Assembly: GCA_037576195.1 (NCBI GenBank)
Contig: CM075101.1
Span: forward strand, 30,504,001 to 30,568,000
Length of the DNA stretch: 64,000 nucleotides
Direction: 5' to 3'
DNA from: Phytoseiulus persimilis
Taxonomy: Eukaryota; Arthropoda; Arachnida; Mesostigmata; Phytoseiidae
Below the pieces are notes generated by a model, which was not told the origin of the DNA, did not search any database, and worked only from the letters and a program-made list of their open reading frames with translations. The position numbers and the translations under genes are program-made. Below, one piece after another: positions 48,361 through 60,200 of this stretch (within the stretch, counting starts at the first letter, position 1; each line of letters opens with the position of its first letter).

Positions 48361-51112
48361 GACATATTCACAACACTGGTCGACATCCAATGGCGATGGA
48401 ATCTTCTCGTTTTCGCAATGGGTTTCATTGTCTCCTGGCTCCTTTTCGCTGTCGTCTGGTGGCTCATAATGTTCGCCCACGGAGACTTCGAAGAAACCAA
48501 CGCGAAAAATGAAACCTGGAAGCCCTGCGTAACTGAGGTCACGAGCTTCACTGCGGCGTTTCTTTTCTCTTTGGAGACACAACACACCATTGGGTAAGTA
48601 GTTGTACTCTTTCATTCTTACATACGACGAGAGAATGAGAGCTGATCTTGGTCCCCCGTCGTCAGAGGATGACGGACAAGGTTTTAGTCAAATGATAGCA
48701 TTGCTGCTATGCAAGTTATGCGAGTTGCGACGTACTTGATGGACGTTTCTCTGCAATGATCGAACTCCGGAAGTACCCCGAACGAATCGCTGGAAACTCG
48801 TATTGGAGAGCTCGCATGAGTTTTTCGATACAGACGCATCCTGAGCCTCGCGAGTCCCAAGAGCAGACCGGTCTCGGAACTTTCCCGATGGAACTTCCCC
48901 TTGAACGAATAGCCCTGCAAAGCCATGATGGGGAGTTGTGCCAGAAAACCCACGTGTCCTCCGACGAAAGTGAATTTTTGATAGCCCGAGAGATTCCTCG
49001 CGAGAGCGAAGCCGATCGTGAATATTGAGGCACCGAAAAGTTCCACATGCAGGATGCCAAGAAGGACAGTGAAGAGCCGGTGGTCAAACTCTACCAGTCT
49101 TCTCAGTTTCTGTTTTCTGCGGAAGTGACCAACGACCGACGTCACGACTATGTTCACTCAAGATGGAATGGAAGGCGTTCCGTTGGTCATTGAGAAGCAT
49201 GGAAGCGCATTCATGTAGAGGCGGTAGGGGGTCGTTTGCCAAGTGTGGGCCGTCGATTACGTCCTGAACAGGCGCCTGGCCCCTCCCTGAATCGGAGATC
49301 GCAATCTATACCTCGATATCCATCTGTCGCCGGACTGTAGAGCTCATGCTCGGTCTTGTGACGGAGGAGAGCTACTGAGGCTACTAAAAGGCGCTGAATA
49401 GAAATGCGAGCGACGGTTCCATGTCGTCCAGCGGAGACCCCTGCGCGACGCCGGAGGAAACCGAAAAATGAATTCCTTGAGTTTTCGGTTGAATCCGGTA
49501 CCCGGTGATGGAACGTTGTGGAAGAATGAAATCAATCGTCGATGTCATTCCCGTGCCCAGAACCCATTCGTCAAACCTAGTGTCATTCTACTCGCATAAA
49601 AAAAAATGTTCCCGAAGTAAGAGCCTATCGCACGATGTGATCCTTTGCTCCGCGGCGTGATCGTGGAACGAAACTGTAGCCCACGCTGTCTCGTTGCCTA
49701 GTGACGGCTCGATCGCCGCTTAGAGTTGAAGTCGTGACCTCGATCCTTTAATGGTTCGGAAGCAAAGCTACGAGATTACCTGGAATAGGGGCGCCGAGGT
49801 TGGTCGCTGCCGTCCATCAGGGGACGCCCGAGGAGAGGAGGAGGGCTCAATCCTGGTGTCTTATTCATGCTCCTACTGGGCTCACCGATCGGAAACTGTG
49901 TATCCTCCACAACGAGGATCTGGATGGGAGTTTCTGGTGATTAGATCGCAAACTGAAATTCTCCTTCCGTATTGATTCCAGCTATGGCAACCGCTATATA
50001 TCCGAAGAATGTCCAGAAGCTGTTTTCATTCTGTGTCTCCAGTCCGTGGTCGGAGTCATGATCCAATGTTTCATGGTTGGCATCGTGTTTGCCAAGCTAT
50101 CGCGCCCGAAGAAACGTTCTCAAACACTCCTGTTCAGTCGTCACGCGGTCATCTGCCTGCGTGATGGTAAGCTTTGTCTTTTGTTCAGAGTTGGAGACAT
50201 GCGGAAGTCGCACATCATTGGTACCAGCATAAGCGCGCAGATCATAAAGCGTAAAGTGAGTTGACCAAATTTGAGGTGTTGCTGTCCAATCGTGACTTAA
50301 TTTCAAAATATTGGACCTCCCATTGAATTTCTGAGGTTCGATTCAGAGGCAGCAGGCCTCAGTTACTCACATCTCTCTGGCCCAGGTGACGCAGGAGGGC
50401 GAAGTGATCCCGTACTACCATACAACACTCGATGTTCGCTTCGATGCCGGAAACGAATCCATCCTCTTCATTTGGCCAGCCACAATCGTACATGAGATCA
50501 ACGAGCGTTCGCCTCTCTATACGTTGTCGGCCGAAGACATCATGAAGGATCGCTTCGAGATTGTGGTGGTTCTCGAGGGAACCATTGAATCCACGGGGCA
50601 GTCCATTCAAGCAAGGTTTGTTTTTCGCTCGAGCAACCAGAACCGATAACAGCACAAACTTATTTTCCGCCCGCGGATGCGATAGCGGTCGGACTCAATG
50701 AAATTTTTCATGGGCAGGAAGTCCAAGCATGAGAGCTGTTGCCAGATCAAACTAATTTCCCCGTACCCAGGTCCAGCTATCTGCCATCGGAGATCCTATG
50801 GGGTCACAGGTTCGAGCAGCTCGTGCGTTTCCAGCGTGATTCATCAGAATACTTAGTGACTTGTCGAAGTTCAACAATACCTACGAAGTGGAAACCCCGC
50901 TCTGCAGTGCCCGCGACTTCTACGAATATCAAAAGCTGATACAACAGCCTCAAATCCTGATCCTGAATAACAACCCTCAGCAAGCCAACGGACAACCAGG
51001 CGTGTTGTTCAATGGAAGCAACACCCTGACTGGCTTGTCAGGCGACTCTTCTAGGGACATCAACAATATTGCCCGCCAAAATAACAATAACAACAACAAC
51101 ATTCAAGTGTAA
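48361..51112 (+). CDS. inward-rectifier potassium channel, Kir2/Irk type
   Basis: Kir channels pass K+ inward at the cell membrane as PIP2-gated tetramers with two membrane helices. Exons: 48361-48593, 49982-50255, 50386-50615, 50771-51112. Exon 1 opens at the conserved [16 protein letters not shown] (slide helix and TM1). The pore helix is [16 protein letters not shown], joined across the intron to YGN to make the TIGYG filter. TM2 is [16 protein letters not shown], then the PIP2 segment [17 protein letters not shown]. The cytoplasmic domain has [34 protein letters not shown] and [12 protein letters not shown]. The TM2 rectification position is Gln/Cys-like rather than a clear Asp. The tail is Asn-rich and ends IQV. 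A one-base frame break lies between 50857 and 50858 (EYLV | [11 protein letters not shown]). The N-terminal exon lies upstream and was not found. Confidence 0.9.
48684..49157 (-). CDS. antisense ORF in Kir intron, membrane-protein-like
   Basis: ATG at 49157, 157 codons. Two to three hydrophobic stretches follow a basic start: [20 protein letters not shown], then [19 protein letters not shown]. It is much longer than a chance frame of this composition usually is and lies entirely in the 1.4-kb intron. It resembles part of a multi-pass arthropod receptor, but no signature motif is present; it may be an exon rather than a whole gene. Confidence 0.4.
   Translation of the reverse strand: MNIVVTSVVGHFRRKQKLRRLVEFDHRLFTVLLGILHVELFGASIFTIGFALARNLSGYQKFTFVGGHVGFLAQLPIMALQGYSFKGKFHRESSETGLLLGLARLRMRLYRKTHASSPIRVSSDSFGVLPEFDHCRETSIKYVATRITCIAAMLSFD
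51083..51105 (+). repeat. AAC-type trinucleotide run in Kir coding end
   Basis: Seven consecutive AAT/AAC codons encode the Asn run just before the channel's stop codon. Confidence 0.7.
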
Positions 51113-52630
51113 AAGCAAGGATGGAAACTATTCGAATCAAGATTCGCTTCCATCGGTGAAGAACACCCTTCAGCAGTTGATCAGGGATTGGGGGCTTCAA
51201 GCTTGTTTGTTCGCGGCCCAGAAACTTCACTGGCCCGCTTATCGAAGCAGGATACGGGCTCTACCTTCAAATAGGCCCACAAATGATTTGACCGCTGAAA
51301 ACAAGGTGCAGCACGCGATCAACCAGAGCGTCCGACATTGAGGTTTTGGGTTGAAGCAAGGCGCAACGGTCGAACAACGGCGGTCGAAACATAGATGTCA
51401 TGAGAATCACTAGGCATCGCTGAGTCGAGCATTTCCGAATGCTCCAAGAACTCCAAGAGCCGGTCTTAACGAAAATAAGGAAAGATTCGCCAGCGTATTC
51501 ATGGACTTGGTCGGAGTTGTCGGCATCGTTGTCCCCACAGCCATCGTGGCACCAAGGTTCCCCAAACACCACTGAGCAATAAGAGAGTCGATCAAGTCGG
51601 TGGGTGAAACTGTGAACTTTTTTGTACAAATTTATTTACAGTGTCGAGGTCAAGTGCGTAGCTTCGGAGCGCTATTGTTTCCAGCGGAGAGAAGCTCCCG
51701 ATTCCAGATTCTATGCGAGTCTGGAGGAATAGTAATATGAGCCTAGAATATGAACTGTAAGTTATGTCCAGAATCTGACTGATGTTACGTCGTCTCAACG
51801 GAAATAAAACGAAAACTCTCCAGGAATCTGGTATCGTAGTTTTGAGGACTGGATGCATGCACGATATGATATTCGGATCCGACTTGCTCTATCCACAAGC
51901 ACAAAAGCGGAAGCAGCGCTGACGACCATCCACGGCCCCTCTTCCCGGGGAGATGCTCCTCCGAATAGTCTGGAGCGATGTTCACTGATTCATCCGATCG
52001 TCTTTCCTTGAGCCCGTGATTTTTTCTCCAAGTTCTCAAATTTCACCCGCCCGACTTCGCTGCAAGAATGCGTGGGCGCTCGCTTAGCGAATATTTGCCA
52101 GCTGAGAACATTTTTACGCTCAGAAATCCCAGTTGACAAGAACCCACGGAATCATCGATGTGGTATTCTCTGTGAAAAGTCCGCCGTGATGAATTGCTTT
52201 GTCGTCGGCCTGACCCGGAGCTCCAAGGAAAAGTTGTTTTGCTTGCGTTTGCAATTTGACTCCGTTCAAAATCGTGTAGATTTGGCATCACCTTCTACCA
52301 GAGGGCTGATCATGAAGTGCTCACGAAGCTTCGTGAACACCTATAAGACGATGACCATGTGTGTGCTCTCTCGACTGATTAATTTGCGGAGTTCTCGTCA
52401 GCCTGGATGAATTCGCCGGAATTGCTGACCAGTCGGTATCAACACGATTATTTTGAGGATAGGGTTGTTACCCTCAAGTTGGGTTTCCTTCTCACTGCTG
52501 CAGAGGAGGAGGCAAATCATCGAACAAAAACACCGTATATCTAACATTCCCGTCGGTTACTGAGTTCTATCAAGGGTAGGTGCCAGAACTTAGATAACTC
52601 CTCGCTCGTTGTGCACTAACGGAAGAAGAG
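51113..52630. other. no recognisable gene
   Basis: 3' flank of the channel and 5' flank of the oxidoreductase. Minus frames such as 51629-51267 (120 codons) have no motif. No AATAAA is close behind the channel stop. Confidence 0.45.
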
Positions 52631-55600
52631 ATGAATCGGCTGTTGATTGCACTCGCAGCTTTCACAGTCACGAGCTCGAGCGCTATCTACAACGGTACTC
52701 GATCTCGTGATTTGTACGGGGAGTATGACTTCATTATCGGTGAGGTATCTCGCCTTTGGATCGATTTCGCATTGAAGTTCCAGTAGATACGTGAAGAGTT
52801 CCGCAATCTTGTCTGACCACATCTGTCGTGACTTCAACGGGGGCGGCAACCGTGTGCTCGAGAAGTTAGCTTAGAGCAAAATCTTGATCTTCAGTGGGTG
52901 CGGATCTGCGGGCTGCCGATTGGCGGAGAGGATTTCTTCCGTGAAACACTTCAGGGTACTTACTGATGAAGCCGGCGGGCCTCCCCCAGACAGTTCCGAA
53001 ATTCCGATGATGGCGCCGCTAGCTCTAACGAAACCCAAATTATGATTGGCAAATAAAATCTGAGCCTCAGAAGTTCGCAATGCTGTCTAATGTAGAAAAA
53101 AGTGAGTCCCCTGTGCCTGTCTCATGCTCAGAGTCGAGTATACTGGGATCAATTTCATGTCAATCAAATGATTCCGAAACATTTCACACCAAAATTTAAT
53201 CTCAGAGGAGGACATTTTCCGCCGGGAAAGTGCTCGGAGGAGGCTCAACTGTGAATCTGATGGCTTATCAGAGGGGATCCAGGTCTGCTTTCGACAACTG
53301 GGAACGAAAATATGGCTGCTCAAGGATGGAATTGGGAAGAAAGCGTTGAAAATCTTCAAGAAAGACGAGCATTCCGACAACGACGAGCTTCAGGGTACGG
53401 CTCTCCTCAAAATGAACGGACTGAACGTGATCAGTCCCTATGACCTTGCCGCGCAATCGATTGGAGGACTCATATTCAACGACCCTGGTTTCTAGATGAG
53501 TTCCATGGAAGGACTGGTGATCTGGGGGTCCATACATACCGGGATCGGTCGGCAGTTAAAGATGCTTTGTTCGAAAGTGCGAAGGGAGTAGGCTTAGTTT
53601 TCAGCGATACGAATGACGGAGACGACTGGGGATATTATCATATCCAGGTGAGTAGAACTATACTTGGACTCAGTTCGATCGGCATTTGAAATCTGATCGA
53701 GCGTACATGCGCCACAGCGTAGCGTCCCAATTATTTCAAGAATATTCCGGACCCTTCGTCACTCATTTTTCAGTCAACCGTTCGCAACGGTCGGAGAGAG
53801 TGAACACTTTCGATGCCTTTGTCAAACCGAACTTGGCTAGGCCGAATCTGCACATCACACTGTATTCCACAGTCTCTAAAGTAAGCCACTCCAATCACTT
53901 TTCCCTCTGATTCCATTGTCTCAAAACACCAACGGTTACAACTGGTGGCGCGCTATCACCGCCCGTCCGCAGCCAGGATTGGCTGGCCATCCGCGACGGA
54001 TTAAGAAGAATTCCTAGAGGCGGCGTTTAGAACGAACCCCAGAACTCTGTGACCTCTCAGCGGCGACAGGGAAAAACAATTCGGCAGAGCATGACGCTCT
54101 TCTGGTGTATCCAGCTTCCAGCGCATTTCTATATTTCCTCGCGGTCGTCAGTTCGGGAAGCTTCCGAGTGAATACGGGCCACGTCGGAAACTGAAAACGC
54201 CGCTCTCCGGGGCTTCTGCCGGCCGCGAAGGAGCACAGCATACTTTCCAAACATCGTTCACGGTCGCATCTTTTTCTATCAAGTCCAGGGCCGAGGATGC
54301 CTGGGGTCTCCAACTCACTGGAGTTTCCCCTTATTCAAGCCTCCAAGCACACGATTGATCGCGAAAACCTCTTTCTCAGCGGAGTCGGCCCTTCGCGTAT
54401 TCTTCGTTCACGAAAGACGTCTCGGACATTTCTTGCTCGGAAAACAGTCGGAACGGCCGTATCGTTCGCTCTGGGTGGATCCAGGTGAATCTTCATGAAG
54501 CTGAGGCCTTTGTATTCGACCCCAAATACTTCGGCCAGTGCGGCGAACAGTGTGGCCTTGAGCCCGATCAATGACATACCAGCAAGGAACGCTCCAATCG
54601 ATGGCAGCATGATCGCAGTGATGGAGGAAGCTTTTCGATCACCTCGCAAAAGAGAGCAGTGAGGAACACACGATGGATTGAAGTTTACGATTCGAATCAC
54701 GCCTGAACACACGAAGAGGAGTGGCCCGGTTCCGCACGCTTCAGGTTTCAAGAACGAGGGCAACGCGTTCTCTGAACTCGAGTCGGGTCATGCGGATTCC
54801 CTCGCACGGGAGTGAGTGACTCTGCAGAGAGGCATTGAGAAGGGGTCCACCACATTTTGGCGCCACCGGCTTGGACGCCGCCGCCGCGAGAGCTCTCGCA
54901 GTTTCGGTAGCTCAAGCATTGGCTCGGGCAGCTACCTGAATCCTACCGGACTCCTAAATTCCATGATGTGGAGCCTCCTTCGACCCCAGGGGGATTCTGT
55001 CTTTGCGGCAGTGTGGAACGGTAAGCCCAAAAAGTCTTCGACCCACTGAGAAATGAGCCATTCTCAGCTGTTCAGACATCGACTGCGGCCAGCCAGCAGG
55101 CCCTTTCGTTTGCGGCGTGCTCTAGGACGGGACGAAATGCTACATCTGAGCGCGACAAGACTTTCCAGGTGAGCACATCTATTCCATGCAACCAATCTAC
55201 GAACGAGTCTCCCCTACTCAGCATTCGTTTTCTCAGTATCGAATCATAGAGAGGAACCCAGTTCTAACGCCAAGTCAGGGAGGAGCACATGGGAGTTTCC
55301 CACGTATGCCTTCGGTAGCCGCGGGAACCGTCAGCAGGGTCGGGGGAATCGATGCACCAGGAGCGTAGTCAGGTTCTCAGACCACAATCCACAAGGGGGC
55401 GCGCGAAGAATGATGATGGTCCTCACGATGGAGCTCCGTGGCCCCGTCGAAAATCTTGGAAGAATTCCTCCAAGATCAAATCAACGGGCGCCGTCGAGAT
55501 GTTCCCGCACTCGATGACATGGAATTCGGAATTGTAACGAGCATGGGAGTCAGAGAGCGGGCGGAGACCTATCTGTGTTCCTTGTCAGGGTACATTCGAG

Positions 55601-57195
55601 GGGACGATGGCCACCGGCGTGGAGTTCTACAAAGGAGGGAAAAGATTCTCGTCAAGGCAACTAAGGAGGTCATTCTAGCAGCTGGAGCGATCAAAACTCC
55701 TCAGCTGTGCTACTCCGTTCAGGCGTTGGATCAAGGCAGCATCTCGCGGATTTTGGCGTGAGTTTCTTGCCCATTGAGACGGCGAGTAGATCTCTGAGAT
55801 GGCTCGCACGATTGTCATCCCTTTTTGTTCCACAGATTCAACCGGTACATGAGCTGCTCGGTGTTGGTCAAAATCTTCAGGATCACGTCGGGTTCCTGGG
55901 TCTTCTGACGGAGGTCTCGGAGGACGCCGTGGTCGATATGAACGACGTCGATGCCCTGCACCGATGGCTCATTGAGAATCAGGTGAAGCTCGGAACGTTT
56001 TCGAGAACCCACAGAGAGCAGAAACCTTGTCAAGAATGTGGTCTTCTGCGTGGACGTCGTTCTGAATTTTTCGAGTCAAATTTCAAGGCCCCATGACGTC
56101 TGCGTTCGGAAACACACCTTGGCGTGCTGTACACGAACGTCACATCAGAACGAAAATCCGATATTGAAATGCTTTTTCATGGCTTATAAAAATGCGAAGA
56201 TGGACATCGGGCTTGAGATTGAAGGAGTAATCTTTTCACCCTCGAGTCATTACCCAGGATGATCGAAATATGAGCTCAAGTTGCTGATGCTTTTCAGACA
56301 CTACTCTCGTTTTATGGCCCCGTCATGGATAAAAGTTTACTGCAGCCACTCCTCGTTTTGATGAGGCCAAAGTCCAGAGGCCGCGTCAGTTTTGAGGAGC
56401 TCAAATCCTTTCGATGATCCGCTAGTTGACCCCCGATATTTTTAGCGATCCCCGAGACGTCGAGGCGCTCGTTCAAGGTTCAATCTCAACCACAAGATTT
56501 CGTTTTGCTGTGTTTGTTAGGCCTTGCCGTAACTTGCGACGATTCGTCTTCCCTGCGAGAACTAAATTTCAATTCCAATTTCGCAGGCGGCAAACAGGCA
56601 GTTTCAATGTTATCATCTGCTGTCATGAAAGCCGCGAATGCCACACTTCTCGACCACAAAGTTCCCCCGCTTGCAAACTCCACGAGATTTTCTCGGAAGA
56701 TTACTCGAATGTCTCGTTCAAGCATCATTCCTTCAACATATTTCATCCGTCGTGCACGTGCAGGATGGGGCGGCCAGAGGGACCCACAGGCGGTCGTCGA
56801 CCATAGACTGAAGTGAGATTTTCTGAAGAGTCGATGCGGTTCCCTCTCTTGAGGGCGACTCATTGGTTTATATCCGAAACTAATGGAATCGCACACCTCC
56901 CTGCAGGGTCCACGGAGTCGAAAACCTACGTATCGCGGATTGCTCAGTTATTCCGGAAATCCCTTCCGGTCATTTGAATGCTCACGCGATTCTGATTGGC
57001 CACAAAGCTGGTGATTTCATTTTCGAAGATCACGATGGGGGATCCGCAACTAAACGGAATTGTAGAGTGAGTGGAGTTCGGCCTCCGACCTCACATATGA
57101 ATGAAGCATGCGCACCCCAAGATTCTGGACCGGGCTCCATTGGCATGATGGTCATCATCGACCTTTGCGTCGGAATCCGCTGTGCACCCTTGTAG
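52631..57195 (+). CDS. GMC-family FAD oxidoreductase (glucose dehydrogenase-like), frame-broken
   Basis: A secreted flavoenzyme of the glucose-methanol-choline family. Exon order: 52631-52739 (signal peptide MNRLLIALAAFTVTSSSA, EYDFII), 52895-53101 (GCGSAGCRLAERIS FAD loop; YDWQIKSEPQKF), 53207-53394 (GKVLGGGSTVN; GWNWEE), 53496-53647 (EFHGRTGDLG), 53774-53880 (STVRNGRR; LARPNLHITLY), 55589-55757 (ATGVEFYKGGK; ATKEVILAAGAIKTPQL; LLRSGVGSRQHLADFG), 55836-55982 (VGQNLQDHVGF), about 56088-56185 (GVLYTNVTSERKSDIEMLF), 56298-56477 (LLVLMRPKSRGRVS; DPRDVEALVQ), 56587-56812 (HSFNIFHPSCTCRMG; DPQAVVDHRL), 56907-57195 (VHGVENLRIADCSVIPEI; GHLNAHAILIGHKAGDFIF). Every family block is present and most splice phases agree. 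About ten single-base breaks interrupt the frame, for example in the FAD loop (about 52899), PQL|LLRSGVG (about 55709) and a T run (about 56444). The substrate is not predictable. Confidence 0.85.
53881..55588 (+). other. 1.7-kb intron of the GMC gene
   Basis: Donor TCTAAA|GTAAGC at 53880 and acceptor TTGTCAG|GGTACA at 55588 agree in phase 0 and join SK to GTFEG, exactly where the family has this segment. A 142-codon minus ORF (54763-54335) with a hydrophobic run (PSIGAFLAGMSLIGLKATLF) lies inside; no motif identifies it. Confidence 0.65.
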
Positions 57196-57231
57196 CTGAA
57201 GGGTTCAGTTGAAATGAACCATTCAATCATG

Positions 57232-57237
57232 AATAAA
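57232..57237 (+). terminator. polyadenylation signal of the GMC gene
   Basis: AATAAA, 37 bases after the last in-frame stop (57193-57195). Supports the end assigned to the gene. Confidence 0.55.
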
Positions 57238-60200
57238 AACTGTTCTGGGGGATGGATAATCTTGTCCAAGATGCATTCAAATTCAAGAACACGCATCCAT
57301 GGAATACTTCTCTAACGTTGATCAACGCCTCCTCGAGCTCTCAATTATGGCGGCTTGAATCGAATCAACCCGCGATATCTCCGCTCCTACCGTTTCCCCA
57401 TCCCCCGTTTACTACCGATTCACAACTAGAACCCCCTTCATTCAAGGAGGCTCATCGGCAAGACGCCGAAGATTCGAACGCTCGACGATAGAGACCCTCC
57501 AGCATCATCATTAGGAGGAGTGAATTCTGTACACGAGGGTGGCTGGAATACTATTCACATTGAACAGCGTTTTTCGCTCGGGAATCGGAGGACAATTGAG
57601 CGATTTTAACTGAATCTGATAGAATGGTTGGAAATTTTCCGGAGTGGAGAATCTTAATGCACGAACATGGATGCGATTTTGAATCGCGCCAATTCCGTGT
57701 TCCCCCCAATTCACGGCTTCCGAAGTCTTCCAAGATGACGCGGGACGACCTCACGATGCGCACCGGACTCCGTATAAGATGACGTACTCTCATCTCTGTT
57801 CTGAATAGCTCCGAATCTGAGATTTGACGTGGAAACGTCGTTCCCTGTGGCTTTGCTGCACTCTGGCAGTACTTCCGCATTCATGTTACGAGTTTTGGAG
57901 GGTCCGATTTGTCCTCAAACTTCGCTCGTGATGAGCCGAAGGACGCTTCGATTTTTTAGAAAGGGTCACAAATTTACGGGGCGGCCTCACTCAGCTCAGA
58001 ATTCATTTGTACCCCGAAAATCTGCCGAATTTCGACATTCCGACAGGATGAATTGTATACGATCGTTCTGTCGGACGCTGTCTCTATGAGTTTCACCAAG
58101 TCTCAGGTTTTAAGACGTGAGTATCATAATGGACAAAGTGGAAGCAAATTGTCAGTAGGGAAAAATTAAACCTCGAGCCATCTGAATCACGCAGCTTAGA
58201 TGCCTCGGCGCAAGATCGCTGATCAAACAACGAGGTTCCTGCTCAGACCAGTTGGGCGCCATTGATCACGTGCCAAGGGAGTCTCAGAGTTTCGGTTGGA
58301 GATCTCGAACTCGCTGGCCCACATTGAATGACGCGCCACAAAAAACCTCAAGTAGTGCTTAAGCAAAATCTGGGAAGTGGCTGGGGGGCCACCGAGGTAC
58401 CCGAAGAAGATTCCTAGTGATGGAACAACTGTTCGTCTCTACCGGTCGTTGTTCTTCGAATCCTAGACGAGATCTTTCTAACAGGGTGTCTAGTTGACTG
58501 CGCTACAGAGTAGCCACATATTTATACTTTTTCATCAGACTTTTGATTGGCTCGTCTCGGCAGGAAATGCGCTTGGCGCCGTGATTTTCAAAAAAGATCG
58601 AGCTTCACAAGAATCATAAGCACGGAGTCGGCCTTGTGAGCAGCACCGACAGACGTTTGCCTCGACTTCGAGTGGAACCACTTACTCACATGGAACTGAT
58701 CCTCGATTGTGTATTCGTGGACGCTGACAGAGTCAATGACTATCATTGCATTGTAATGAAAGGGTCGACTGTGCTCTGTTTGAACGAACCGCGAGCAACA
58801 GGTGTTATCGAATCTAAAACAGTCCCACGAAGAATTCTGCCGCCGACGACACGACCCATTTAACAACAGCTTGTGAAGCGGCGCGAATTTGCGAGTTTCG
58901 TCCGCCGCCGAAATTTTTCTGAACGGCCACAACGCGCTCCTTTGTCAAGACCCTCAGGCAGGAGACACACAATTTTCGAGGCATCTTAGCCAAAGTTTTG
59001 AACTGCGCCAAGATGCGTTCAGTGGACTCTCGTCGGCATCAGCTGGCTCACTGAGCAACACTGAGTGTACTTACTTTGGATTCTAAGTACCCGGTATTCG
59101 ATGCCTGTTGTAAGCGGCGACGCCGACAAGAGGATCCCATAGGGATTTCGAGCGTTGAATCAATGTCGTCCACGTGCCCGATTCGTTGAGCTCATGCGAT
59201 GAAACCGAACTAAGTTTGAGACCTGCGATATAGTATCTCGAGATAGCTAGTTCCTCCAAGAGTCTCGGGGGATCTCCTGACGAATGGACATACTCTATCG
59301 ACGAAAGCCTGATGTGCATCCTTTCATCTGTGGAGCTGGGAGAAGAATGTATCTGGTCCACAGAGATGCTTTCGAGGTGTTCTCGGCTCCTTTTATTTCA
59401 TTCTCCTTACATTAACAGAAATCGGTGAGCGGACGACTCAGTGTTGCCACGGCTCGGGCGTGGCTCAGGCGAGGCCGAAGATTGTGGCTGACGTAGCTAC
59501 GAAAATGAGAACGAATTTCCTCAGCGCTCTACGGCGATGTCACCGCTGACATCTAATGAGGCCCACTTACCAGGTGGACATTGTCGTGTTTCCCGGCAGA
59601 GGACCGCCAATCACGTAGCAAAACGAAGTGGACGTGTTCGTTCAAAAGCATGGCTCATGATCGGCGATCACATGAACAGGACCCGGCTCCTGACTCTCGC
59701 GCTCGGAATATTCCCTTGACCAGCCAACCACTGATAAACTAGGCAAGCATCTCCCTTACAACCTGATGCGCGGCTAGAGATTGGCCACCCATGGTCATCA
59801 ACTGGGGGGTCGACGACCATTCCGAGCAAGGGGGGACTGCCTACATTACCGTGCACAACGCGACTACGTTGGCCTGGGTGCGGTTCGGGCATAAATATGT
59901 CCTAAGATGAACATGACCATCCTCGGAATCAGTCCAAGAATATTCCACGAATCTATTCCAAGATCAACAGACCCAGGAGATAGAAACACTGCCCTTACCT
60001 GGCATTCTAAGCAGCGAGTGCCTCAAAGGTTTAGATCGGATTCCGGCTACTTCGTGGTCGGCTCCGATGAGGTTTGCGTGAGCTCAAAACAATCAGCCGA
60101 CAAACTTCAAAGCCGCTTAGACGAGAATCGGCGGGCTTCGCTCGAGTCCCTGGGCGCGTGATTATCTCGGAAACTTCCACGACTACCAAGTTCGCTCCTT

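Noticed and set aside
54297-54488. String FLSGVGPSRIL resembling the GMC SGVGP motif
   Set aside because: The genuine SGVG segment of the gene is at about 55715 in the right order and frame; this copy lies in the long intron without flanking family sequence.
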